Source: Segatella copri DSM 18205
Lineage (GTDB): Bacteria; Bacteroidota; Bacteroidia; Bacteroidales; Bacteroidaceae
DNA length: 64,000 bases
NCBI RefSeq assembly: GCF_025151535.1
Contig: NZ_CP102288.1
Location: 2,365,501 to 2,429,500 of the forward strand
Direction of reading: 5' to 3'
Under the pieces are notes generated by a model. It did no database searches and had not been told where the DNA came from. It saw nothing but the letters and a program-made list of their open reading frames with translations. Position numbers and translations under genes: made by a program. Below, in pieces: positions 39,568 to 49,315 of this stretch (positions within the stretch are counted from its first letter, which is position 1; each line of letters begins with the position of its first letter).

Positions 39568-41832
39568 ATGAAACAGTTCATTTTATCATGTGTCCTGTCG
39601 GTTGCAGCCATCGCTCCATCTCAGGCACAGCAGACTACCAGACAATTGCCAGTCTATCTCGACCAGACCAAGCCGGTAGAGCAGCGCATCGATGATGCCA
39701 TCTCCCGCATGACGCTGGCAGAGAAGATACGCATCATCCATGCTCAGAGCAAGTTTTCATCAGCCGGTGTACCACGCTTGGGATTTCCTGACTTCTGGAC
39801 GGATGACGGACCTCACGGAGTGCGTCCTGACGTATTGTGGGATGAGTGGGAACAGGCTGGTCAGACCAACGACTCCTGCGTAGCCTTCCCTGCCCTCACC
39901 TGTCTTGCCGCATCATGGAATCCGCAGATGAGCCGCATCTATGGCGAAGCATTGGGCGAAGAAGCCCTGTATCGCGGCAAGGACATGATTCTGGGTCCTG
40001 GCGTCAACATCTATCGCACGCCTCTCAACGGCCGCAACTTCGAGTATATGGGCGAAGATCCGTTCCTGGCAAGCATCATGGTAGTGCCGTATATCCAGGG
40101 ATTGCAGTCTAAGGGCGTATCAGCCTGCGTAAAGCACTATTGCCTGAACAACGATGAGGAATACCGCCACCAGGTCAACGTAATTGTCAGCGACCGTGCT
40201 CTCCACGAAATCTATCTCCCTGCCTTCAAGGCGGCTGTTGAGAAGGGTAAGACATGGGGTATCATGGGAGCCTACAACCTATATAAGAATGAGCACAACT
40301 GCCACAACCAGTGGACCCTGAACAAGATTCTGAAGGGCGACTGGAAGTATGATGGTGTCGTGGTAAGCGACTGGGGCGGTGCCCACGACCTGGAGCAGTC
40401 AGTAAAGAACGGGCTGGATATGGAGTTCGGCACCTGGACAGACGGTCTTACGATGGGCGCTACCAATGCCTACGACAACTATTATCTCTCCATGCCTTAC
40501 ATGAAGGCCATACAGGAAGGCAAGTTCACCCAGAAGGAGCTGGACGATAAGGTGCGCCGCGTATTGCGCCTCTTCTATCGCACCACGATGAATCCGAACC
40601 GCCCTCATGGTTTCCTCTGTTCCGAGAGCCATTATGCAGCAGCCAGACAGATCGCTGAGGAAGGCATCGTATTGCTCCAGAACAGGAACAATGTGCTCCC
40701 TATCAACACCCAGAAGGCTAAGCGCGTACTGGTAGTGGGCGAGAATGCCATCAAGATGATGACCGTGGGCGGAGGCTCTTCTTCGCTCAAGGTACAGCGC
40801 GAGATTTCGCCTCTCGATGGACTGAAGACGCGCTTGGGCAAGGACGGCATCGAGGTAGATTATGCCCGCGGATATGTGGGCGATGTAACGGGCAACTACA
40901 ATGGCGTTACAACCGGCCAGAACCTGGAAGACAAGCGCAGCGAGGCTGAACTGATAGCCGAAGCCGTAGAGAAAGCCAAGACAGCCGACTATGTCATCAT
41001 GTTTGGCGGTCTGAACAAGAGCGATTTCCAGGACTGCGAGGGCCACGACCGCAAGCATTATGAGTTGCCATACCATCAGGATAAGCTGATCGAGGCTTTG
41101 GCTAAGGCAAACAGAAACTTCGTTTATGTCAACATCTCAGGCAATGCGGTAGCTATGCCTTGGAAGGCTAAGGTTGCCGGCATCGTACAGGGCTGGTTCA
41201 TCGGTTCGGAGAGCGGCGAAGCCCTTGCAAGCATCCTTACAGGCGATGCCAACCCTAGCGGAAAGTTGCCGTTTACATGGGTCAACTCGCTGAAGGAAAC
41301 AGGTGCTCATGCACTCAATACCTATCCGGGAACCTGGCGTCAGGAAGGTGGAGCCAGCACGAAGGGCAACATCATTGATGAGGAATATAAGGAAGGCATC
41401 TATGTAGGTTACCGCTGGACCGATAAGGAGCGCATCAAGCCTACCTTTGCATTCGGTCACGGCTTGAGCTACACCCAGTTTGCCATCTCTAATCTGCGCA
41501 GCGACAAGATACAGATGAAGCAGGACGGCACAATCACCTTTACCGTAAACGTAAAGAATACCGGTAAGCGTGCCGGAGCCGAGACGGTTCAGCTCTATAT
41601 CCACGACGTCAAGGCATCGGTAGACCGCCCTCAGAAGGAGCTGAAGGGATTCCAGAAGGTTTATCTCCAGCCAGGTGAGAGCAAGGATATCAGCATCACC
41701 ATCAACAAAGAGGCCCTCAGTTTCTACGATGAGACATCTTCATCCTGGAAGGCTGAAGCCGGAAAGTTTGAGGCTCTTGTTGGTAATGCAGCCGATAACC
41801 TGAAGCTCAAGAAAGCTTTCGAGCTCTTTTAA
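39568..41832 (+). CDS. GH3 beta-glucosidase/beta-xylosidase-type enzyme, secreted
   Basis: A 754-residue periplasmic GH3 enzyme with signal peptide FILSCVLSVAAIAPSQAQ. The N-terminal barrel carries WTDDGPHGVRP (substrate-binding Asp), GKDMILGPGVNIYRTPLNGR, CVKHYCLNNDEEYRHQVN (conserved KH) and VVVSDWGGAHD (nucleophile Asp near 268). The second alpha/beta domain starts near VLLQNRN and the third, fibronectin-like domain near NVKNTGKRAGAETVQLYI. It removes terminal beta-linked sugars from oligosaccharides. With the second GH3 and the regulator at 43130 it forms a likely beta-glucoside unit. It ends with a strong terminator. Confidence 0.92.
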   Translation: MKQFILSCVLSVAAIAPSQAQQTTRQLPVYLDQTKPVEQRIDDAISRMTLAEKIRIIHAQSKFSSAGVPRLGFPDFWTDDGPHGVRPDVLWDEWEQAGQTNDSCVAFPALTCLAASWNPQMSRIYGEALGEEALYRGKDMILGPGVNIYRTPLNGRNFEYMGEDPFLASIMVVPYIQGLQSKGVSACVKHYCLNNDEEYRHQVNVIVSDRALHEIYLPAFKAAVEKGKTWGIMGAYNLYKNEHNCHNQWTLNKILKGDWKYDGVVVSDWGGAHDLEQSVKNGLDMEFGTWTDGLTMGATNAYDNYYLSMPYMKAIQEGKFTQKELDDKVRRVLRLFYRTTMNPNRPHGFLCSESHYAAARQIAEEGIVLLQNRNNVLPINTQKAKRVLVVGENAIKMMTVGGGSSSLKVQREISPLDGLKTRLGKDGIEVDYARGYVGDVTGNYNGVTTGQNLEDKRSEAELIAEAVEKAKTADYVIMFGGLNKSDFQDCEGHDRKHYELPYHQDKLIEALAKANRNFVYVNISGNAVAMPWKAKVAGIVQGWFIGSESGEALASILTGDANPSGKLPFTWVNSLKETGAHALNTYPGTWRQEGGASTKGNIIDEEYKEGIYVGYRWTDKERIKPTFAFGHGLSYTQFAISNLRSDKIQMKQDGTITFTVNVKNTGKRAGAETVQLYIHDVKASVDRPQKELKGFQKVYLQPGESKDISITINKEALSFYDETSSSWKAEAGKFEALVGNAADNLKLKKAFELF

Positions 41833-41888
41833 AAAGAATGATTCGATTCTGAGAAATTGAACGGAGGGAAGAAATAAATATAACGCAT

Positions 41889-41930
41889 AAAAGCTTGTTA
41901 CGATGAAACGCCGTAACAAGCTTTTATTGT
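41889..41930 (+). terminator. Terminator after the first GH3 gene
   Basis: AAAAGCTTGTTACG (41889-41902) pairs with CGTAACAAGCTTTT (41912-41925), then TATTGTTTT. Confidence 0.9.
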
Positions 41931-41979
41931 TTTCCCCTGCTTTTATCCTATCGACAAACTCGTAGAAACGGGGATTTTC

Positions 41980-42550
41980 AAAATATCAATATCTTGATTA
42001 TCAGAAGATTAACCCACTTGATGTTGTAAAACACAACGTATGGGTACCCCGAAGTATTCACTCTTACCATAAAATAGTTAGCAATCTGATTATCAAATGG
42101 TTAACCTATTTGACGCCCTATTTCAGGGCGTCAAACTTTTTATACGATTTCTCTCGCTCCTCATCCATCACCAAGTTCGCAGAAACAGGGATACACAAAC
42201 ATCAATATTTTGATTATCAAATGACTACCCATACATCGCGAAACGCGATGCATGGGTACGTGAAGCATTTACTCTTTCCCAGAAAACAATCAACACGCTG
42301 ATTATCGGTTAGTTAACCCACATGAAGCCCTAAAATAGGGCACATGGGTACCTGGAGCATTTACTCTTTCCCAGAAAACAACCAACACCCTGATTATCGG
42401 TTAGTTAACCCACATAACACCTTAAAACAAGGGGCATGGGTACCCCGAAGCGTTTACTCTTCCGAAAAATAATCAACACCCCAATTATCGGACGTTTTAC
42501 CCATACGCCCTAAAACAGGGCGCATGGGTATCAGCAGCATTTACTCCTAA
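41980..42550. repeat. Array of ~90-bp units with variable hairpins (six units)
   Basis: GATTATC-like landmarks at 41996, 42088, 42212, 42300, 42392 and 42483 mark units of 88-92 bp (one of 124 bp). Each unit runs CAACACnCTGATTATC, TTAACCCA, a hairpin, ATGGGTAC, GCATTTACTCTT. Hairpin stems differ but pair: CATCGCG/CGCGATG, GCCCTA/TAGGGC, CGCCCT/AGGGCG, GTTGT/ACAAC and TTGACGCCCT/AGGGCGTCAA. No ORF runs through the array. Confidence 0.8.
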
Positions 42551-42689
42551 GCTTTCGCAAGTTTGCGCCACACGCCCTGAAAGGAACTTTGGATTTTCAG
42601 GCGTCAAGGTTCTATGCTTACAAAAAAAAACTTGACATATCATTTCAAGTAACAAGATTTCAGATGATCTTCGGGGAAAAGGAGCAAAG

Positions 42690-42884
42690 CGTTACAGCGT
42701 GACAGTTGTGACAGTTGTGACAGTTTTCAGCGGAGGGGTACATGCATTTCCCCTACTTTCAATCTGTAAGTATTATATATATACTTATATATTTATTATA
42801 AATATATAAGTAACCTCTAAATAGAGAAAAGGGAGGGGTACCCCTGAAAACTGTCACAACTGTCACAACTGTCACACTGTAACG
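42690..42884. repeat. Inverted-repeat element C: GTGACAGTT-type arms
   Basis: The arms are 41 bp (42690-42730 and 42844-42884) with one mismatch, each with three tandem TGTGACAGT-like units. Inside are GGAGGGGTAC at each side and an AT-rich palindrome (42770-42811). Same layout as element A. The stretch 42553-42689 between the array and this element has only a weak hairpin. Confidence 0.85.
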
Positions 42885-42964
42885 ATTAGGTCTACCTGAT
42901 GAAAACCAATACGTCCATCAGCAAACCTATCTTCTCTTCCGGTAAAACTTATTGATATCTGCTC

Positions 42965-43005
42965 GCCTACTCATAGTTTCTATCCTGCTAAAACTATGAG
43001 TAGGC
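42965..43005. other. Hairpin shared by elements A and C
   Basis: GCCTACTCATAGTTT and AAACTATGAGTAGGC form a perfect 15-bp stem. An imperfect version (CTCTATGTTTT...AAAACTATGAG) follows the IS at 13665-13690. Both are followed by a CGAGT...GTTTAACAGG segment. Confidence 0.65.
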
Positions 43006-43065
43006 TTTATTGGCTCGGGAAAATACGAGTGTTAAATCCGTTTAACAGGACTCTGCAGCGCGATT

Positions 43066-43097
43066 TTTGGCAGTAACAGAAATATGTTGTACCTTTG
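43066..43097 (+). promoter_or_regulatory. Consensus promoter at the right end of the element C region
   Basis: TTTG (43066-43069), exactly 20 bp, TACCTTTG (43090-43097). It points into the 3' end of the minus-strand regulator gene (43130) and so would make antisense RNA. Confidence 0.65.
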
Positions 43098-43129
43098 CAG
43101 CACATTTCACCCATCACGCCCAGAAAGGC

Positions 43130-44914
<1,785 letters not shown>

Positions 44915-45065
44915 CTATACCGCATCCACTTTTTATATATTCTTCATTTTTCTTATCCATCTCATTATCAGACATATTCCTATCTAAAAAAGAAAAATTC
45001 ATCCACATTTTAACATTCCTATCGCGCATCGTATCATCTTTTTTATTATCTTTGCATAAGATAAG

Positions 45066-45122
45066 CTGCATTCGGCAATTTGAAAGCAAGCTTTCATTGC
45101 GCTCATTTGCATTATCTTTGCA
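45066..45122 (+). repeat. 57-bp promoter-proximal repeat, copy 2
   Basis: Same layout and length as 30467-30523, with hairpin TGAAAGC-aa-GCTTTCA and a terminal -7 box TATCTTTG (45113-45120). A further TATCTTTG stands at 45047-45054, 66 bp above. It precedes the second GH3 gene by 40 bp. Confidence 0.75.
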
Positions 45123-45161
45123 GAAGATAAGCATCAAAAATAACAATTAACATAATAAACA

Positions 45162-47531
45162 ATGAGAACAGCACTTTTATCACTCACATTTCTTTTGGCT
45201 GGTTCTATGGCAGCACCTGCTTTCGCCCATACCGCAGCCCCTAAGAAAAAAGTAACTGCCACAACCAAGAAAGGCAAGATTCTACCCATGAAGGAGTATA
45301 TCGACCAACTGATGGCGAAGATGACGCTACAGGAAAAGATTGGTCAGCTGAACCTGATGGTAGCTGGCGACATCACCACCGGCGGCGCACTTGATACTCA
45401 GGTAGGCGGCGATATCGCCCAGGGCAACATGGGCGGAGTTTTCAATATCAAAGGGCTCGACAAAATCAAGGCTCTGCAGGAAATCGCCATCAAGAACAGC
45501 CGTCTGGGCATCCCGCTGCTCGTAGGCATGGACGTGATTCATGGTTACGAAACGATGTTCCCTATCCCTCTCGCCCTCTCCTGCTCATGGGATACCGAGG
45601 CGATGAAGAAGGTAGGCGAAGTATCGGCCAAGGAAGCAAGTGCCGACGGCATCAACTGGACATTCTCTCCTATGGTAGACATTGCACTCGATGCCCGCTG
45701 GGGACGAATAAGCGAAGGAAATGGCGAGGATCCTTATCTGAGCGGCGTGATGGGAGCAGCGATGACTCAGGGCTACCAGGGCGTGGATATGCGCACAGAA
45801 GAGATTCTGAGAGCCAACCGCATCATGGCCTGTCTGAAGCATTTTGCCCTGTACGGAGGCGTTGAGAGCGGTAAGGAATATAACACGGTAGATATGAGCC
45901 GCGTGCGCATGATGAACCAGTATCTTCCACCTTACGAGGCAGTGGTGAAGGCTGGCGTAGGCAGCGTGATGTCTTCATTCAATCTCATCGACTACATACC
46001 TGCTACAGCCAACAAATGGATGATGACCGATGTCTTGAGAAAGCAGTGGGGATTCACCGGTTTCGTAGTTACCGATTACGCTTCTATCGCCGAGATTCTG
46101 CAGCACGGAACAGCAAAAGACATCCAGGAGGCTTCAGAGCAGGCGCTGAAGGCGGGTACCGACATGGACATGTGCTCCAACGCCTTCGTAAAGCATCTGG
46201 CTAAGAGCATAGCAGAAGGAAAGGTGAGCGAGGCGGATGTGAACATCGCCTGCCGCCGCATCCTGGAAGCGAAATATAAACTGGGACTGTTCAGCGACCC
46301 TTACCGCTACTGCAACACCAAGCGCAGCAAGAGCGAGATTTATACCGCTGAGAACCGTCAGGTAGCCCGCGATGTAGCAGCAGAGACCTTCGTGCTCCTG
46401 AAGAACGAAGGAAATATCCTGCCACTGAAAAAGGAAGGAAAGATAGCCCTGATAGGTCCGCTTGCCGACACCCGAAACAACATAGCCGGCACATGGAGCG
46501 TGGCTCAGGTACCATCGAAATATACCACCATCAAGGAGGCAATGGAGCATGCACTTGCTGGAAAAGCCACCTTATTATATGCCCAGGGAAGCAATATCTG
46601 GCGCAATCAGGAACTGCAGAAAAACGGCGAATCCGGTAAACCGATCAACTGGGGCAACGAGGCTGAGATGAAGGCTGAAGCGCTGAAGATTGCGAAAGAG
46701 GCGGATGTGATAGTATGTGCTATGGGCGAAAGCGCCGAGATGAGCGGCGAATGCGGTAGCCGTACCAACCTGGAGATGCCGGACGTACAGCGCGAACTGC
46801 TTGCCGAACTTCTGAAGACGGGCAAGCCTGTAGTGCTCCTCAACTTTGCGGGCCGTCCTACGGTCCTTACTTGGGAAAAAGCCCATGTACCAGCCATCAT
46901 GAATGTATGGTTTGGAGGTTCAGAGATGGGCGATGCACTCTGCGATGTCATCTTTGGCGACAAATCGCCATCGGGTAAACTCACCACTTCGATGCCTAAG
47001 ACTACCGGTCAGGAGCCTCTCTACTACAACCATCAGAACACCGGCCGCCCTGTAGCAGACGATAATGAGAAGTTTGCCAAGTTTGCCAGCAACTGTCTGG
47101 ATGTAAGCAATGGTCCGCTCTATCCTTTCGGTTACGGCTTGAGCTACACCTACTTTTCATACAGCAACTTCCGCCTGAGCAGCCAGGAGGCCGGCATCAG
47201 CAATGAGGAGGCTACCGAATGGCAGGATGGCAAGAAGATTACAGCTAGCGTTACCGTTAAGAACAATGGCTCCCGCGATGCCGATGAGATTGTGCAGCTC
47301 TACATCCGTGACATGGTAGCCAGCATCTCCCGCCCTGTAAAGGAACTGAAAGGTTTCCAGCGCATCCATCTGGCAGCAGGTGAGAGTAAAGAGGTAAGCT
47401 TTGATATCACCCCAGATATGCTCAAGTTCTACAACGCAAATCTGAAGCACGTGATAGAACCTGGCGACTTCCAGATTATGATAGGAACCAACAGTAAAGA
47501 TGTAAAGACATTGAAACTGAACGTGAAATAA
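45162..47531 (+). CDS. bglX: GH3 beta-glucosidase, BglX-like, secreted
   Basis: A 789-residue periplasmic GH3 enzyme. Signal peptide LLSLTFLLAGSMAAPAFA, then a barrel with KMTLQEKIGQLNLMV, IPLLVGMDVIHGYETMFPIP (the BglX-type GxDVIHG), GRISEGNGEDPYLSGVMGAA, CLKHFALYGGVESGKEYN and GFVVTDYASIAE with nucleophile Asp near 305. The second domain supplies AMGESAEMSGECGSRTNLEM (acid/base loop), and the third is a fibronectin-like domain (TASVTVKNNGSRDADEIVQL). It hydrolyses beta-glucosidic ends of short oligosaccharides. Its promoter region has the repeated 57-bp element, and the regulator at 43130 is divergent. Confidence 0.93.
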   Translation: MRTALLSLTFLLAGSMAAPAFAHTAAPKKKVTATTKKGKILPMKEYIDQLMAKMTLQEKIGQLNLMVAGDITTGGALDTQVGGDIAQGNMGGVFNIKGLDKIKALQEIAIKNSRLGIPLLVGMDVIHGYETMFPIPLALSCSWDTEAMKKVGEVSAKEASADGINWTFSPMVDIALDARWGRISEGNGEDPYLSGVMGAAMTQGYQGVDMRTEEILRANRIMACLKHFALYGGVESGKEYNTVDMSRVRMMNQYLPPYEAVVKAGVGSVMSSFNLIDYIPATANKWMMTDVLRKQWGFTGFVVTDYASIAEILQHGTAKDIQEASEQALKAGTDMDMCSNAFVKHLAKSIAEGKVSEADVNIACRRILEAKYKLGLFSDPYRYCNTKRSKSEIYTAENRQVARDVAAETFVLLKNEGNILPLKKEGKIALIGPLADTRNNIAGTWSVAQVPSKYTTIKEAMEHALAGKATLLYAQGSNIWRNQELQKNGESGKPINWGNEAEMKAEALKIAKEADVIVCAMGESAEMSGECGSRTNLEMPDVQRELLAELLKTGKPVVLLNFAGRPTVLTWEKAHVPAIMNVWFGGSEMGDALCDVIFGDKSPSGKLTTSMPKTTGQEPLYYNHQNTGRPVADDNEKFAKFASNCLDVSNGPLYPFGYGLSYTYFSYSNFRLSSQEAGISNEEATEWQDGKKITASVTVKNNGSRDADEIVQLYIRDMVASISRPVKELKGFQRIHLAAGESKEVSFDITPDMLKFYNANLKHVIEPGDFQIMIGTNSKDVKTLKLNVK

Positions 47532-47554
47532 ACAACTGAACTTTCGCATATCGG

Positions 47555-47693
47555 GAAGTTAAAGGAGTTAAGGAAGTTAAGGAGTTAAGACGTATGTCTT
47601 GCTGCTTAAAAACTGTGCCAAAAAGACTATTGTCTTAACTCCTCAGCGACCGTAGGGAGCGATAACTCCTTTAACTTCTTTAACTCCTGAACT
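47555..47693. repeat. Inverted-repeat element E (GGAGTTAA-type arms)
   Basis: The left arm has four GGA(G)GTTAA-like units up to GAGTTAAGAC, the right arm GTCTTAACTCC...TAACTCCTTTAACTTC, interrupted by a 20-bp insert CAGCGACCGTAGGGAGCGAT. It fills the space between the convergent GH3 and DUF4923 genes and may end transcription. Confidence 0.65.
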
Positions 47694-47706
47694 TACGAAA
47701 CTTAAA

Positions 47707-48582
47707 TTACTTACTCATCTCGAAACCTACACGCATACCATCGTAATTATTGGCGATAGTACCGATAGCGCTGAGGGTAGAACTGCCCTTGAGGGCACCC
47801 ATGGTCTTGATGAGGTTGAGCAACTTTGTCTGGTCGAAAAGCAGGCTGATGCCGTTGGTAGTCTTCGTAGCATAGCCCGACATACTCAAGAGCAAGCCCT
47901 TCATCTGAATGGCATGAGTCTTCTCATCAAAAGTATAATTGCCCTGCCATGACTTGCCATCTATCTTGGCAGCGAAAGTGCCATCAGTTTTGAAGGTGAA
48001 ATAGGTATTTGAGCCGCTGAGACCAAATTTGCTGTAATACTCACCCAACTTCTCCTCTACCTTGTTGGCAGCAATCTCACCGCCAGCCTTTGCCAGGAGA
48101 TTCTCAGAGGTAAAGGCGCATCCCGGCTTACTGTACTTCCAGGTATGGGCACAGAGATCCTGCTTGCTGAAGGTACCTGAACCGATTACATTATTCAGAA
48201 TGCCATTGATAATGCTGCTACCTGCAGAACTGCTGCTGTTAGAGTTTCCGCCCAGTACAGCACCCAAGATACCTGCAACGGCAGAGCCTGCATTGCTGGT
48301 TGTACTGGTAGATGTAGCGGTATTGCTGGTTGTTGCTGCAGTTGTTGTTGCAGTTGTTGTTGTCGCAGCTGTTGTGTTAGATGCAGCAGAAGTTGTTTTC
48401 TTTGTAGAAGTCTTCTTGGTCGAAGTTTTCTTTGAAGTCTTCTTTGTTGTCTTCTTAGTCGTTTTCTTAACCGGCATCATCTCAGACATTGAGGCATTGA
48501 GCGCTGCCTCGTTCATAGCGCTTGCGTTGCTGCCAGCTGTGCATGCGAGCACGAGGGCAGCCAAAAGAAATACCTTTTTCAT
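47707..48582 (-). CDS. DUF4923 (lipocalin-like) secreted protein
   Basis: A 291-residue exported protein: signal MKKVFLLAALVLACTAGSNA, then a low-complexity linker of Lys/Thr/Ser (KKTTKKTSKKTSTKKTS) and Thr/Ala tracts up to about residue 95, a small Gly/Ser helix segment (SAVAGILGAVLGGNS), and the DUF4923 domain (about 130-291: CAHTWKYSKPGCAFTSENLL, NTYFTFKTDGTFAAKIDG, WQGNYTFDEKTHAIQMKG). The domain's W.Y..PG.AF block is characteristic. Function is unknown; the cationic linker suggests contact with surface polysaccharide or peptidoglycan. The linker DNA is repetitive and likely variable in length between strains. Confidence 0.85.
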   Translation of the reverse strand: MKKVFLLAALVLACTAGSNASAMNEAALNASMSEMMPVKKTTKKTTKKTSKKTSTKKTSTKKTTSAASNTTAATTTTATTTAATTSNTATSTSTTSNAGSAVAGILGAVLGGNSNSSSSAGSSIINGILNNVIGSGTFSKQDLCAHTWKYSKPGCAFTSENLLAKAGGEIAANKVEEKLGEYYSKFGLSGSNTYFTFKTDGTFAAKIDGKSWQGNYTFDEKTHAIQMKGLLLSMSGYATKTTNGISLLFDQTKLLNLIKTMGALKGSSTLSAIGTIANNYDGMRVGFEMSK

Positions 48583-48937
48583 TGCTTTCTATATATTTAT
48601 TTTTATCACTCTTATTTATATATACCCAATACTTCCTATTGTTCTTTCGGGTGCAAAGTTCGCAAAAAAAAACGGAAATACGATAAGAAAAATCCCTATT
48701 TCGCGGTATGAATCTACCTAAAAACTCAGCATTTCTGCTCTTTCTACGCTATTATAGACGAATACTATGACAATTCGTTTAAAAGACTATGAAAATATCG
48801 TTCAGGAAATGATAATTATCGGCCTAAAGGAGGGGAAACTGTTCAATCGTTTGCACTTTTTTTTGACATACATCAAAAAATAACGAATAAAACACGTATT
48901 TTCATGCATTTTATACCTAGAAATAGGTAGAAACCCC

Positions 48938-48945
48938 TATCTTTG
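48938..48945 (+). promoter_or_regulatory. -7 element of the 38-residue protein gene
   Basis: TATCTTTG followed by CAAG, 27 bp before the ATG at 48973. The rest of 48583-48937 holds the minus-strand leader of the DUF4923 gene and nothing else I can name. Confidence 0.6.
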
Positions 48946-48972
48946 CAAGCGGTTAACAAATATCAATAGGTT

Positions 48973-49089
48973 ATGAATGATTTAATTAAGGTAAATTCAG
49001 AAAATCAGAATCAGGCTATCGATAGATGCCAACAGATTCTTCAGGATCGCCGCGAGGCTCTTGCCTCTAAGGCAAAGAGAAGAGGTTAA
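48973..49089 (+). CDS. Small basic protein, 38 residues
   Basis: Reads MNDLIKVNSENQNQAIDRCQ and continues QILQDRREALASKAKRRG. A helical, basic small protein with its own -7 box upstream and a strong terminator ~145 bp downstream, so the pair defines a short transcription unit. The length, codon use without rare codons and the gene-like arrangement favour a real microprotein, possibly nucleic-acid-binding because of the KAKRRG end. I do not recognise a family. Confidence 0.6.
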   Translation: MNDLIKVNSENQNQAIDRCQQILQDRREALASKAKRRG

Positions 49090-49233
49090 TACTCTTCAGA
49101 AACATGACGTAAAGGAGGAAAGATGATGCTCTTATATAATATAAAGACGCATCCTTTCTTTTTAAAGAGAGATTTTTCGAAACGACTCTTAAATGATGAG
49201 TTTCAAAAATTTTGGGAAAAGAAAAAAAAACGT

Positions 49234-49278
49234 AAAAATCCCGTTGTCAGCCATCTGGCTTGTACAACGGGATTTTTT
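49234..49278 (+). terminator. Terminator of the small-protein unit
   Basis: AAAATCCCGTTGT and ACAACGGGATTTTTT form the stem, with an inner AGCC/GGCT stem. It can also serve the convergent M16 gene. Confidence 0.9.
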
Positions 49279-49315
49279 CGTTTATTATTCAAGTTTATTA
49301 TATCAAGTCCGAGAT

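Noticed and set aside
41980..42550. Integron-type attC array
   Set aside because: No R and L box core sites, no integrase and no gene cassettes between the hairpins.
48062..48721. 219-codon plus-strand frame opposite the DUF4923 gene
   Set aside because: Its Val/Ala-rich stretch mirrors the Thr/Lys repeats of the real gene on the other strand.
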